A stretch of 64,000 bases of DNA, taken from Palauibacter sp022826685. GTDB taxonomy: Bacteria; Gemmatimonadota; Gemmatimonadetes; Palauibacterales; Palauibacteraceae. The DNA is taken from NCBI RefSeq assembly GCF_965221685.1, contig NZ_OZ244907.1; one strand, written 5' to 3'. This document shows positions 36,232 through 45,053 of the stretch, piece by piece. Made by a program: the position numbers and the translations under genes. Within the stretch, counting starts at the first letter, position 1. Every line of letters starts with the position of its first letter. A model generated the notes under the pieces. It had not been told where the DNA came from, searched no databases, and saw nothing but the letters and a program-made list of their open reading frames with translations.

Positions 36232-37065
36232 ATGAATGCACGATGTCGCGGTATCGCCGCCGCCACGACGCTCACCCTCGCCGCCGTTCTCGCCTCGTGC
36301 GGGCAGTCCCCCGCCGTCCGGACCATCCCCACCGAGGGGCCGCTCCGGCTGCGGATGGCACCGCCCGAGGGTCAGGTTTCCCGCTACGCCTACTCCATGG
36401 AAACGAGCATCGAGAGTCCAATGATGCCCTCGACCGGCGGCCCGCTCGTCACCATGGCCTGGCAGCAGGTCCAGACGGTCCTGAGCGCGGACGACGAGGT
36501 GATTCGCGTCCGCGGGGCGATCGATTCGGCCAGCACGACGATGGGGCTGCCGATGCCGGGGATGGACGACATGTTGCCCGACCTCTCCGGCATGTCCTTC
36601 ACCGTCGACATGGATCCGCGCGGCAGCGTCCTGCAGGTCGTGGAGAGCCAGGGAGTCCCGGAAGATGCCGGGGTGACCGTCGAGAGCATGCTGCAGGGAG
36701 CCGGCCATTCCGTGCTGCCCGAGGAGGAGGTCAGTCCGGGGGATTCCTGGCTGGTCGAGACGCCGATCGAGCTCCCGATGGGGACCGGCGGAACGATGTC
36801 GATGGACATGGAATTCACCTACACGTTCGTGAGTCTCGCCGACGGCCTCGCCACCCTTTCGTTCGAGGGGCCGATGGACATGGACATGGACTTCCAGGGC
36901 ATGTCCATGAGCGGCGCGGGGACCCTGTCCGGAACGCTGGTCGTCGACCTCGTCGAGGGTCGGAATGTCAGCCAGACGAGCCGGCAGAGCATGGAGATGA
37001 GCGTGGCCGGGACGTCGATGACGGTGAATACCACGACGACACTCGAACTGATGCCGGACCGTTGA
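36232..37065 (+). CDS. Met-rich secreted lipoprotein, first of a tandem paralogue pair
   Basis: 277 aa with a clear lipoprotein signal (LAAVLASCGQ). AGGAGGACC precedes the ATG at ideal distance. The body starts LRMAPPEGQVSRYAYSME and is rich in methionine, with clusters such as MGLPMPGMDDMLPDLSGM and PMDMDMDFQGMSM. No enzymatic motif is visible. The fold pattern (repeated T/S-rich beta strands, DLVEGRNVSQT near the end) resembles uncharacterised secreted proteins of the DUF6263 kind; this is a weak guess. The clusters could bind soft metals or scavenge oxidants. The next gene is its paralogue. Confidence 0.75.
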   Translation: MNARCRGIAAATTLTLAAVLASCGQSPAVRTIPTEGPLRLRMAPPEGQVSRYAYSMETSIESPMMPSTGGPLVTMAWQQVQTVLSADDEVIRVRGAIDSASTTMGLPMPGMDDMLPDLSGMSFTVDMDPRGSVLQVVESQGVPEDAGVTVESMLQGAGHSVLPEEEVSPGDSWLVETPIELPMGTGGTMSMDMEFTYTFVSLADGLATLSFEGPMDMDMDFQGMSMSGAGTLSGTLVVDLVEGRNVSQTSRQSMEMSVAGTSMTVNTTTTLELMPDR

Positions 37066-37123
37066 CGCGGAACCGGCCACCGGAAGTCCCGAACCTGAAG
37101 CCCGGAACCTCAATGGAGGACCA

Positions 37124-37903
37124 ATGAAATCAGTCCTTCGCGGCGTCGGCGCCGCGACCATCGCCCTCGCTTTCGCTCTCCCCGTAAGCGGACAGACGCT
37201 CCTTCGCCTCGCCCCGCCCGAGGGTCAGGTGAGTCGCTACGTCTACTCCATGGAGATGACCATGGAGAATCCCATGATGCCCACCTCCGGTCCCGCGCTG
37301 AGCGTGCGTGCGGATCAGACGCTGACGATCCTCGGTGCGACGGACGAGGGCATCCGCGCGCGCGTGGCGATCGACTCGGCCGCGACGACGTCGGCCATCC
37401 CCGGGGCCGTACTGCCGGATCTGTCGGGCACATCCCTGACGGTCGAGATGGATCCGCGCGGTCGGCTGATGAACGTCGCTTCCGACGAGCCCGTCGGCTC
37501 TCCGGCCGGCGAGGTGGCGCAGGAATTCCTGGAAGGCGCGAACTTCTTCTGGCTACCCGAGGCCGGGGTCGCCGCCGGCGATTCCTGGACCGACGCAGTA
37601 CCGGTCCCCATATCCCTGGGCGGCCCGGCGCAGACGACCGAGGTGGAATTCACCTACACCGTCACGAGCCTCGGAGACGGCCAGGCGACGATCACCTTCG
37701 CGGGCCCGGTGGAAGCCACTCTCGACATGGGGGGAATGCCGGCGGGCATCAGCGGAGAACTGAACGGGTCCATGGTTGTGGATCTGGCGGCGGGCCGATA
37801 CGTGCGTCAGGAGAGCATGATGACGCTCGAAATGGCGATTGGCGGAATGGCCATGCCCATGGAGACGACGACGACCCTCGAACTCGTCACCGATCCGGGT
37901 TAG
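37124..37903 (+). CDS. Secreted paralogue of the preceding lipoprotein
   Basis: 259 aa. It has a cleavable signal peptide (ALAFALPVSGQ) in place of the lipobox, then LRLAPPEGQVSRYVYSMEM, nearly the same as in the gene before. The match continues through PDLSGTSLTVEMDPRG, EVEFTYTVTSL and the C-terminal ETTTTLEL. It is less methionine-rich. GGAGGACCA precedes the ATG, as in the sister gene, so the duplication seems to include the translation start. Its last 17 bases overlap the end of the convergent hydrolase gene. Function unknown. Confidence 0.75.
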   Translation: MKSVLRGVGAATIALAFALPVSGQTLLRLAPPEGQVSRYVYSMEMTMENPMMPTSGPALSVRADQTLTILGATDEGIRARVAIDSAATTSAIPGAVLPDLSGTSLTVEMDPRGRLMNVASDEPVGSPAGEVAQEFLEGANFFWLPEAGVAAGDSWTDAVPVPISLGGPAQTTEVEFTYTVTSLGDGQATITFAGPVEATLDMGGMPAGISGELNGSMVVDLAAGRYVRQESMMTLEMAIGGMAMPMETTTTLELVTDPG

Positions 37904-39815
37904 CAGACCCCGTCGGCAACACGATGCGGGACGCATGGACCGCGTTCCGCTGGACTGTCCACTCCGGGACGCTCCCGTTGCGGGGATAGCGGAGGAAGGT
38001 GTCCGCGTCGGCGCCGGCGAGCGCAATCCGAATCCGGTGCCCGGCTCGGAACAGCACCGAGGTCGCCCACAGGTCGAAGCTCAACTCCGCAACCTCCCCC
38101 GGCACGAGCGGCAGGGCGTCCGCGCGTGACTCGCTCCGGTGCGGCCCGTACTTCCGGTACAGCGGCGGGTCGTCGGTGACCGCCCGCATGACGCCCCGGA
38201 GCTGTCCCTCGGTGATGTACCGCACGGTGCCGTCCGGAGCCACGTCCTCCAGGTAGGCGATGAAGGCGCCGTCCGCTTCGGTTGACGCCAGGTACAGCGT
38301 GACGACCGGGTGGCCGGTGATCTCCAGGTCGGCAGCGAGCGGGGCGCTGGTCCAGGTCAGCAGCTTCCCGTCCTCCTCCCGGCGGTCGCCGTACACCACG
38401 TCGCCGCCTCCGCCATTCGTATACCAGCGGTTCCTCGTCCCCGTCGTCGCCGTGAAGTCGACCGTGTAGCGGTCCTCTCCCGTCTCCGCGGCGGGGGCTT
38501 CGGTCGAAAGCGCACCGTCCTCGCGGAAGTACCACGCGACGTCATCGAAGCCCTCCGGCGGCCACGTCTCCGTCCGTGTCCAGCGGTCGGCGCCGAGCGT
38601 GTAGTAGTGGATCTCCGTCGGCGTCTCCCCGGATCCGTCCCCCCTGAGGTGGGCGTCGAAGAACGCCACGAGTTCCTCGAACCGGGCATCGGCGTCGGGT
38701 TGTACGGGCGTGTCCTCCGCCTTGAACGGGTCCGTGTCGTTCCGCGCCCCGTGGTCCCACGGACCGATGAACACCTGCTGCGCGTTGGAGATCGTGTTGT
38801 AGCGGCCGAGCGTGCCGTTCACCGTTCCGGCGTCCTGCCAGCCGACCCGGACGAACATGGCCACGCCGGACTCCTCGATCTGCGGGAGATGGCCGGAAGG
38901 ACTGCGGCGGTGCCCGACGTTCGTCTCGCCGTAGGGACCGAACGGGTCATCCCGGAACTCGTACTCCAGCGCCGCCTCGAACGGCACGGTATTGGCCTGG
39001 TGTTCCGCCACCGCGGCGGCGAGCAGCGATCCGTCGACGTCCGCGTCGACCGGTTTCACGCCGGTGACCCGGCTCTGCACCTCGTCGCAGGCGGCCCCCA
39101 TCGCGTCGGACAGGCCGCAGATATCGTTCAGGTCCTGCATGCGCGTGCGGTTCGACCAGTCCTCGAGGAAGCCGACCGTGAGCACGCCGCCGGGGAAGAT
39201 GAGGTGGCCGAAGTTGTCGAAATCGTTGAAGAGGGGCGCGACCGCCTTCACGGCGGGGCTCCGGTTGACCGCGAGCATCTCGGCGGTGTTCCCGGCGTAG
39301 GAGACCCCGTAGGCGCCCACACGCCCGTTCGACCAGGGCTGGCCCGCAATCCAGTCCGCGACCTCCCCGTAGTCCGCGACCTCGTCCTCGGCGAGTTCGA
39401 AGCGGCGGATCCCGAAGGAGGCCCCGCTTCCCCGCCCGTCGACGAGGACGAGCGCGTACCCGGCCCGGTTCCATCGCTCCGCCTCGGCAAAGTTCGATGT
39501 CTCCTCGAGGGGGACGCCGACCTCGCCGCGGGCGCGCCAGTAGCGGGTCGCCCGCATCATGGCCGGGAGCCGGCCCCCGGGCTCGACGCCGTCGGGCAGC
39601 CACACGTCGACGGCGATACGGACGCCATCGCGCATGGGGATGTGTAGCGCCTGGTTGCGTGTGAGCGCGCTCACCGGGGCGGCGCCCCCCGCGTCATCGC
39701 CGCCGGCAGACCCGTCGTCCGTGGCGGCATCCCCGCAGGCCGCCGCGCCGATCGCGGCCAAGCCCGCGAACCGCCGCGCAAGCGCACCGGGGCCGCGATG
39801 GCGCCGACGTATCAC
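37887..39815 (-). CDS. CocE/NonD-type X-Pro dipeptidyl-peptidase-like hydrolase, lipoprotein
   Basis: 642 aa. A short N-terminus leads to a lipobox-like GAAACGDAA and an acidic spacer. The alpha/beta-hydrolase domain follows, with PMRDGVRIAVDVWLPDG, the serine nucleophile in GAYGVSYAGN and a likely catalytic His in GPWDHGARN. A C-terminal jelly-roll (LAADLEITGHPVVTLYLAS; FRAGHRIRIALAGAD) completes the CocE layout. It may cleave peptides or esters outside the inner membrane. The GTG start overlaps the gamma-glutamyltransferase stop (GTGA), so the two are one operon. The open frame upstream to 40712 is a shadow of that gene. Confidence 0.88.
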   Translation of the reverse strand: MIRRRHRGPGALARRFAGLAAIGAAACGDAATDDGSAGGDDAGGAAPVSALTRNQALHIPMRDGVRIAVDVWLPDGVEPGGRLPAMMRATRYWRARGEVGVPLEETSNFAEAERWNRAGYALVLVDGRGSGASFGIRRFELAEDEVADYGEVADWIAGQPWSNGRVGAYGVSYAGNTAEMLAVNRSPAVKAVAPLFNDFDNFGHLIFPGGVLTVGFLEDWSNRTRMQDLNDICGLSDAMGAACDEVQSRVTGVKPVDADVDGSLLAAAVAEHQANTVPFEAALEYEFRDDPFGPYGETNVGHRRSPSGHLPQIEESGVAMFVRVGWQDAGTVNGTLGRYNTISNAQQVFIGPWDHGARNDTDPFKAEDTPVQPDADARFEELVAFFDAHLRGDGSGETPTEIHYYTLGADRWTRTETWPPEGFDDVAWYFREDGALSTEAPAAETGEDRYTVDFTATTGTRNRWYTNGGGGDVVYGDRREEDGKLLTWTSAPLAADLEITGHPVVTLYLASTEADGAFIAYLEDVAPDGTVRYITEGQLRGVMRAVTDDPPLYRKYGPHRSESRADALPLVPGEVAELSFDLWATSVLFRAGHRIRIALAGADADTFLRYPRNGSVPEWTVQRNAVHASRIVLPTGSANPDR

Positions 39816-41551
39816 CAGGCGATCGCGTGGCCGTCCCGGCGCGGATCCGATCCGCCCGCGAGGGCGCCCGTCTCCGCATCCCGGTACACCCCCTGGACGC
39901 CGCCGAGGTTGCCGGGCTGGACCAGGTTGTGCCCACGGTCGGCGAGTTCCCCGTACACCTCCGGCGGGAAGCCCGCCTCCAGGTAGGTGACGGAGTCCTC
40001 CGGAATCGGCGTCAGGCCGCCGCCCCGGTTGAGACACATGCGGGGCGACGCGATCGCGAGCTGCATGTCCATCCCGCCGGCCGTCAGCTTCGTGATCACC
40101 TGCCCCACGGTCTGCGGGATCGTGTAGCCGCCGGCGGCGCCGACGGCCGCGACGAGGTTCCCGTCCTTCATGACCACGCAGGGGGTCATCACGCCCTTCG
40201 CCTTCTGGCCTCCCGCGATGTAGTTGACGTGCCCCTCCTCGAGGGAGAAGCCGAACATGTGGCCGTTGTTGAGGAAGATTCCCGTGTCGCCCGCGATCAC
40301 ACCGCTTCCGTAGAGCGCGACGAGAGACTGCGTGAAGGCGACGGCGTTCCCCCAGCGGTCCGCCGAAGAGAGGCTCGTCGTCCCGAAGAACGGGAGCGGG
40401 GCGCCCGAGAAGGAGGCGATGCGGGCGGGGTCGATCGTCGCCCGCTGCTCGTCCGCGTATTCCTTCGAGATGATCATGTCGACGGGGATCTCCGCGTCTT
40501 CGTTCCCGGTGTTGTACCGTTCGTCGTCGATCAGGGCGAGCCGGTTCGCCTCGAGCCACAGGTGGGCGAACTCGGAGCTGTAAAGGTCCATGTTCGCGAG
40601 ATCGAAGCCGTCCATGATGTTGAGCGCCTGGAACATCGTCATCCCGCACGACCCCGGCGGCATGGCGTACAGATCGTGCCCCTGGAAGGTCGTCGTGATG
40701 GGCTCTCTCCATGCGACCTCGTAACCCTCGAGATCGGCCTTCGTCATGTGCCCGCCATTCTCGGCGAGGAAGGCGACGATGCGGTCCCCGATCTCGCCCA
40801 TGTAGAAGTCGTCCGCGCCTTCGCGGGCGAGCCGGCGCATACTGGCGGCGAGTTCGGGCTGCTTGATGATCTCACCCATCCGCGGCGGACGACCGTTCGG
40901 GAACATGATCCGGGTGCTGGACGGGAACCTTCCGAGCTTGTCCGCGCTCCCGTCGGTGTGAAGCGCGTCGAACTTCGAGATGACGAAGCCGTCCTCGGCG
41001 AGCTGGATGGCGGGCTCGAACACGTCGCCGAGGCTCATCGTCCCGTAGCGCTCGAGGACGGCGGCCCAGCCCTTGAAGGCGCCGGGCACGATCGGAGCCC
41101 TGTAGCCCATCTCGACGTCGTCCGGCGTGATCGTGCTCGCCGAGGAGGCCGCGGGCGCCCGGCCGAGCGCGTCGAGTCCGACGACCCGGTTCTCCTCCGC
41201 CAGGTAGATGAGCATGAAGCCGCCGAAGCCGCCGAGCCCGGACATGTAGGGTTCGGAGACGTTGAGCGTTGCGGAAGCGGCGACGATGGCGTCGATCGCG
41301 TTCCCGCCCTGCATCATGATCGTCGTGCCGGCGAGCGAGGCGTAGTAGTCGGCCGCGGCCGTCACACCCCGCCGGCCCCAAACAGTGCCGTGCGCGGGGC
41401 CGAGCAGGCCCGGCACGTTCGAGTCCTGGGCGGGACCCCATTGTCCGATCCCGTCGGGGGGAGCGGCGGCCGTCTCGGGAGCGCGGCAGGCGATCAAGCC
41501 GGATCCGGCGGCGGCCGCGGCGGAGGTGGCGAGGAAGTCACGGCGCTTCAT
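39812..41551 (-). CDS. ggt: Gamma-glutamyltransferase family protein, Tat-exported
   Basis: 579 aa. The N-terminus has a twin-arginine signal (KRRDFLATSAAAAAGSG), fitting the tatA/tatC genes here. The Ntn-hydrolase body has GVTAAADYYASLAG, GGNAIDAIVAASATLNVSEP, SGLGGFGGFMLIY and YMSG. The self-cleavage/nucleophile threonine is probably in FFGTTSLSSADRWGNA, less standard than the TTHxSV of classical enzymes. So it may be a cephalosporin-acylase-like or divergent GGT. It would act on glutathione or gamma-glutamyl peptides outside the cytoplasm. AGGAG lies eight bases before the ATG. Confidence 0.88.
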   Translation of the reverse strand: MKRRDFLATSAAAAAGSGLIACRAPETAAAPPDGIGQWGPAQDSNVPGLLGPAHGTVWGRRGVTAAADYYASLAGTTIMMQGGNAIDAIVAASATLNVSEPYMSGLGGFGGFMLIYLAEENRVVGLDALGRAPAASSASTITPDDVEMGYRAPIVPGAFKGWAAVLERYGTMSLGDVFEPAIQLAEDGFVISKFDALHTDGSADKLGRFPSSTRIMFPNGRPPRMGEIIKQPELAASMRRLAREGADDFYMGEIGDRIVAFLAENGGHMTKADLEGYEVAWREPITTTFQGHDLYAMPPGSCGMTMFQALNIMDGFDLANMDLYSSEFAHLWLEANRLALIDDERYNTGNEDAEIPVDMIISKEYADEQRATIDPARIASFSGAPLPFFGTTSLSSADRWGNAVAFTQSLVALYGSGVIAGDTGIFLNNGHMFGFSLEEGHVNYIAGGQKAKGVMTPCVVMKDGNLVAAVGAAGGYTIPQTVGQVITKLTAGGMDMQLAIASPRMCLNRGGGLTPIPEDSVTYLEAGFPPEVYGELADRGHNLVQPGNLGGVQGVYRDAETGALAGGSDPRRDGHAIAW

Positions 41552-41629
41552 GGCTCGACTCCTGGGCAGAGGGGTTCGCGGACCCTGATCCTAGGCCGCG
41601 GGTTGCCCCCCGCTCAAGACCCCGCTACG

Positions 41630-44600
41630 TCATCGCCTCCACTCCGACAACTCCGGGATCCCCCGGCTGAACAGCGCCTCCAGCGCCGAAGCGGCTCCCG
41701 CAGACGCCGCCATCGCCTCCCGCGCCCCGACCTCCGCGTCGCGACCGCGCAGGATTCCCAGCACACGACCCGTTCGGGTGTCGCGCACGACCGTCATGGG
41801 GCGCTCGCTGTCGGCGTCCAGGCTCACCGATCCCGCGGGGCCCGCCAGCGTGATTCGTGCCAGCCGCCCGGCCCACTCGGGCTGCGCGGGCAATGCGAAG
41901 ACGAAGAACGGCGCGCCGCCGTCGGTCGCCTCGCGCATGTCGAAGCGAAGCGAGAACAGTTCCCCCCCGGCGGCCGTCACACCCCTCAACCGCCAGGCGC
42001 CCGACGACCCCGGCACCACCGGTGGCGCGTCCACCACGAACGCCGGCTCGAGCACCGGCTCCCCGTCCTCGTCGAGCCCGCCCCAGAGGAGCAGCGAGGG
42101 GCCGCCTCCCACTCCAGCGGTCACGTCGGAAGCGCCCCGGAAGAACTCCGCACCCTCCGGAACCCTCGACCTCGCCGACGCACCTCCGGCGCCGGCCCGA
42201 CGCAGACGGAAGAAGAGCGCCTTGCTGAAGCTGTAGTCGCTGATCCACTGAGGGTCGCAATACGACATCAGGTCCCTGTGGGCCGGGGAAACGAGCCCGC
42301 TGTCATCCCGGAAGTCGTACCCCCACACGCCGATCGATGCGTTCGCCGTGGGAAAAGACGGGTCCGGCAGGGGGGCACCACCGCATGGTGCGTGTAGAAG
42401 GCTCAGGTTGTGGCCCAACTCGTGGGCGACGACGTTTGCGCCAGGACCGACCACGCTCGACAGTCCCGACAGATCCGCCAATCCCACTGAGCCCGTAAGA
42501 TTGCCGACAACGCCCATGTAGTAGCCGGCTCCACCCTCTATCACCCGAATCGCCTCCACTTGCCGGAGGATCTCGGAGGCGTCGCGGGTCGATGTCGACA
42601 CGGCCTCGTGCACCGTCAAGTCCAGCTCGTCGATGGGCAGGAGTGTGCGCGCTTCCCCGAGGAGGGGACTTTCCCCGGTGAGGCCCTCGCTCAACTCCAC
42701 GACCGACGAGTCCGGCTCTTCGCTCGATATCAGCGGAATCCACGTCAGTTGCAGCGCGGGCACCGACGCCACGGCCACCGGTGCCCGGCCGCTCTCCGGA
42801 ATGCGCCGCTGCACATCGAGCCCGGGATCCAGGATGCCTTCGGGATCGATCTCGACGACCATCTCCAGACCCGGCTTGACAACGTGGCCCGGGATCGAGG
42901 CGTTGGCCGACTTCGACAGTTCGCCTTCCTGGATCTCGACCGGGATAGCCCTCGATCCGCCCGGGATGTCGGCGACATGCACCTCCGTGCCTCCGTTGTA
43001 GAACCTCGCGCGAACAGGCGGAAGCGTCGCGTTCGTCGCCATCCGGGCCGTCACGAACACTCGGAGCAGCGCGGGCTTGTTCGCGACCAGGGGCACCGGA
43101 TAGTCCAGCGACTGCGCGGCCTGCGTCAGGTAGGCCCTCGAGCGCCCCCCCGCAGTACAGGAGCGCACACGCCGATCCGTCACGGTCGCCAGCCACCCTC
43201 GAAAACCCGCATCCCGGGGCGCACACAACCCGGTGCCGCCCAGGTGGAAAGTGTCCAGCCGATCGAGCGCCTGCAGGCTTCCGGGGAGAACTCCGGACAT
43301 CCGCCGGTTGTTGCTCAGAACCAGTAACTCAAGACTCGAGAGCTTGCCGAATGTCGCCGGCAGGCCGCCGCTCAGGTCGTTGTTCGTGAGGACCAGGGCC
43401 TTGGCGGACGACAGGCCACCGAGCTCCGGGGGTAGGGCCCCTGTCAGCTTGTTGTCCTGCAGCCAGGCGAATTCCAGCGCGGACAGAGCGCCAAGCTCCG
43501 CCGGCAGCGAGCCGGCGAGTTGGTTTTCCTGCAGGTCGAGAACACTCAGCCTGGTGAGGTTCCCGAACGTCCGCGGAATGGAGCCCGAGAGGCGGTTGTC
43601 GTAGAGAAAGATCCTCTCGAGTTGCTTGAGCCGGCCCAGTACCGGTGGAAGCGGACCGCTCAGGTTGCTCCCGGGCGCAGCCAGGAACCGGAGACGCGAG
43701 AGGTTGCCCAACTCCGGGGGAAGTGGGCCCGTCAGCGGGGCTGGTCCCAGCCATAGCTCTTCCAGCGACGAGAGCCGACCGAGTGCGGGTGGAATCGTTC
43801 CCGACAGCTGGGTGAAGAAAAGGTACAGGTGCCGGAGATTGGAGAGATCGCCGAGTTCGGGCGGAATCGGTCCGGTGAACCGGTTCCGACCTGTGAACAG
43901 ATCGTTGGAGAGGTCCAGTATTCTCAGGTCGGTGAGGCTGGCCAGCTCCACCGGGATCGGGCCCGCGAGCGCGTTGACGGCGAGACCCAGTTCTTCAAGC
44001 TCCGTGAACTCCGCGAGATACGCCGGGATTTCACCGGTCAACCGGTTATATGACAGATTGAGACGCCGAAGATCCGTGAGGTGCGCGAATTCGTCCGGCA
44101 AGCGGCCCTCGAGTCCGATGCCCGAAAGATCCAGTCCGGTTACCCGACCCTCCGCGTCGGCGGTCACTCCATGCCATTGGCCGATCGGCGCGTCGGTCAG
44201 CCAGTTGTCGCTTATCGTCCAGCGCGAGCCCCCGGTTGCGTTGTACAGCATCACCAGGGCAAAGCTCTCGGACACGTTCACGACGATCCGCGCAGTCGCG
44301 ACGAGGCCGGTTCCGGACGCCTGCACGGATATCTCTGCCGATCCCGGTGTTACGGCAGTCACCAGGCCGTCAGCGCTTACGGTAGCCACCGACTCGTCAT
44401 CGGAGAGCCACGAGAAGTCAACGCCGGCAACCGGGTTGTCGTTCGCGTCCAGAGCCTGCGCGGTCAGCTGAAGCGTTTCCAGCGCGTCGATCGTGGCCTG
44501 ATCGGGTAACACCGCCAGCGCGGTGACCGTCTGCGAAACAGTGATGGCCGCGCTTCCGGAGGCACCGCCGCCCCGGACTGTGGCCGTGATGTTTGTGGCT

Positions 44601-44923
44601 CCGTTGCCTACTGCCGTGACGACCCCGGCGGGATCGACCGTCACGATTCCGCCGTCGCTGCTCGCCCAGTTCACGCCGATGCCGGACATGACCGCGCCGG
44701 TCTGATCGCGAACGGTCGCCGTCAGTTGCACGGTCTGTCCCAGTGCGGCCAGCACTGCGGACGAGGGGGTGATCGCCAGTGTGGTGGGGACGGGCGTTCC
44801 CGGCGGTGCGGTTCCGGGTTCGCCGTCCCCGCAGGCCAGAGCCAGCAGCGGAGCGAGGAGCAGGACCCGGCACCGGTGAGGATACGGGGCTCGCGCCCCG
44901 GGTTGTGTGCGAAAAGGTGCCAT
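41630..44923 (-). CDS. Lipoprotein with two Ig-like domains, plant-type leucine-rich repeats and a metzincin protease domain
   Basis: 1097 aa. The signal peptide ends in a lipobox (LLALACG, Cys31). Two BIG2-like domains occupy about residues 46-130 and 133-217 (VRDQTGAVMSGIGVNWASSD; DANDNPVAGVDFSWLSDD). Then about twelve leucine-rich repeats (about 262-560) of the plant-specific type LxxLxLxxNxLxGxIPxxL, preceded by a cap (MLYNATGGSRWTISDNWL). After a linker comes a zinc protease with HELGHNLSLLH (His834, Glu835, His838, His844) and a Met-turn-like LMSYC near 886. A C-terminal beta-rich domain follows. I infer a surface protease that binds a protein or glycan ligand through its repeats. The ATG at 44923 is the only sensible start. 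No partner gene is obvious. Confidence 0.9.
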   Translation of the reverse strand: MAPFRTQPGARAPYPHRCRVLLLAPLLALACGDGEPGTAPPGTPVPTTLAITPSSAVLAALGQTVQLTATVRDQTGAVMSGIGVNWASSDGGIVTVDPAGVVTAVGNGATNITATVRGGGASGSAAITVSQTVTALAVLPDQATIDALETLQLTAQALDANDNPVAGVDFSWLSDDESVATVSADGLVTAVTPGSAEISVQASGTGLVATARIVVNVSESFALVMLYNATGGSRWTISDNWLTDAPIGQWHGVTADAEGRVTGLDLSGIGLEGRLPDEFAHLTDLRRLNLSYNRLTGEIPAYLAEFTELEELGLAVNALAGPIPVELASLTDLRILDLSNDLFTGRNRFTGPIPPELGDLSNLRHLYLFFTQLSGTIPPALGRLSSLEELWLGPAPLTGPLPPELGNLSRLRFLAAPGSNLSGPLPPVLGRLKQLERIFLYDNRLSGSIPRTFGNLTRLSVLDLQENQLAGSLPAELGALSALEFAWLQDNKLTGALPPELGGLSSAKALVLTNNDLSGGLPATFGKLSSLELLVLSNNRRMSGVLPGSLQALDRLDTFHLGGTGLCAPRDAGFRGWLATVTDRRVRSCTAGGRSRAYLTQAAQSLDYPVPLVANKPALLRVFVTARMATNATLPPVRARFYNGGTEVHVADIPGGSRAIPVEIQEGELSKSANASIPGHVVKPGLEMVVEIDPEGILDPGLDVQRRIPESGRAPVAVASVPALQLTWIPLISSEEPDSSVVELSEGLTGESPLLGEARTLLPIDELDLTVHEAVSTSTRDASEILRQVEAIRVIEGGAGYYMGVVGNLTGSVGLADLSGLSSVVGPGANVVAHELGHNLSLLHAPCGGAPLPDPSFPTANASIGVWGYDFRDDSGLVSPAHRDLMSYCDPQWISDYSFSKALFFRLRRAGAGGASARSRVPEGAEFFRGASDVTAGVGGGPSLLLWGGLDEDGEPVLEPAFVVDAPPVVPGSSGAWRLRGVTAAGGELFSLRFDMREATDGGAPFFVFALPAQPEWAGRLARITLAGPAGSVSLDADSERPMTVVRDTRTGRVLGILRGRDAEVGAREAMAASAGAASALEALFSRGIPELSEWRR

Positions 44924-45016
44924 CGTTCAGCCGGCCCTCTAAAGTCGACCACCATGGGCGAGGCGCCACTATGCCGCCGCCGGTGCCCAGCTGCAATAGC
45001 TGAGACAGGGCGCGGA

Positions 45017-45039
45017 GGGCACCGTTCCGGGCGGTGCCC
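45017..45039 (-). terminator. Hairpin after the FAD-oxidase operon
   Basis: GGGCACCG (45017-45024) and CGGTGCCC (45032-45039) form a perfect 8-bp stem with a seven-base loop, 15 bases after the stop at 45054. No T run follows. Confidence 0.5.
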
Positions 45040-45053
45040 GAGGGTCCGCGACG

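Noticed and set aside
37887..40712. 941-aa frame at the CocE locus
   Set aside because: The first 299 residues are an out-of-frame shadow of the gamma-glutamyltransferase; the lipoprotein signal and GTGA junction fix the start at 39815.
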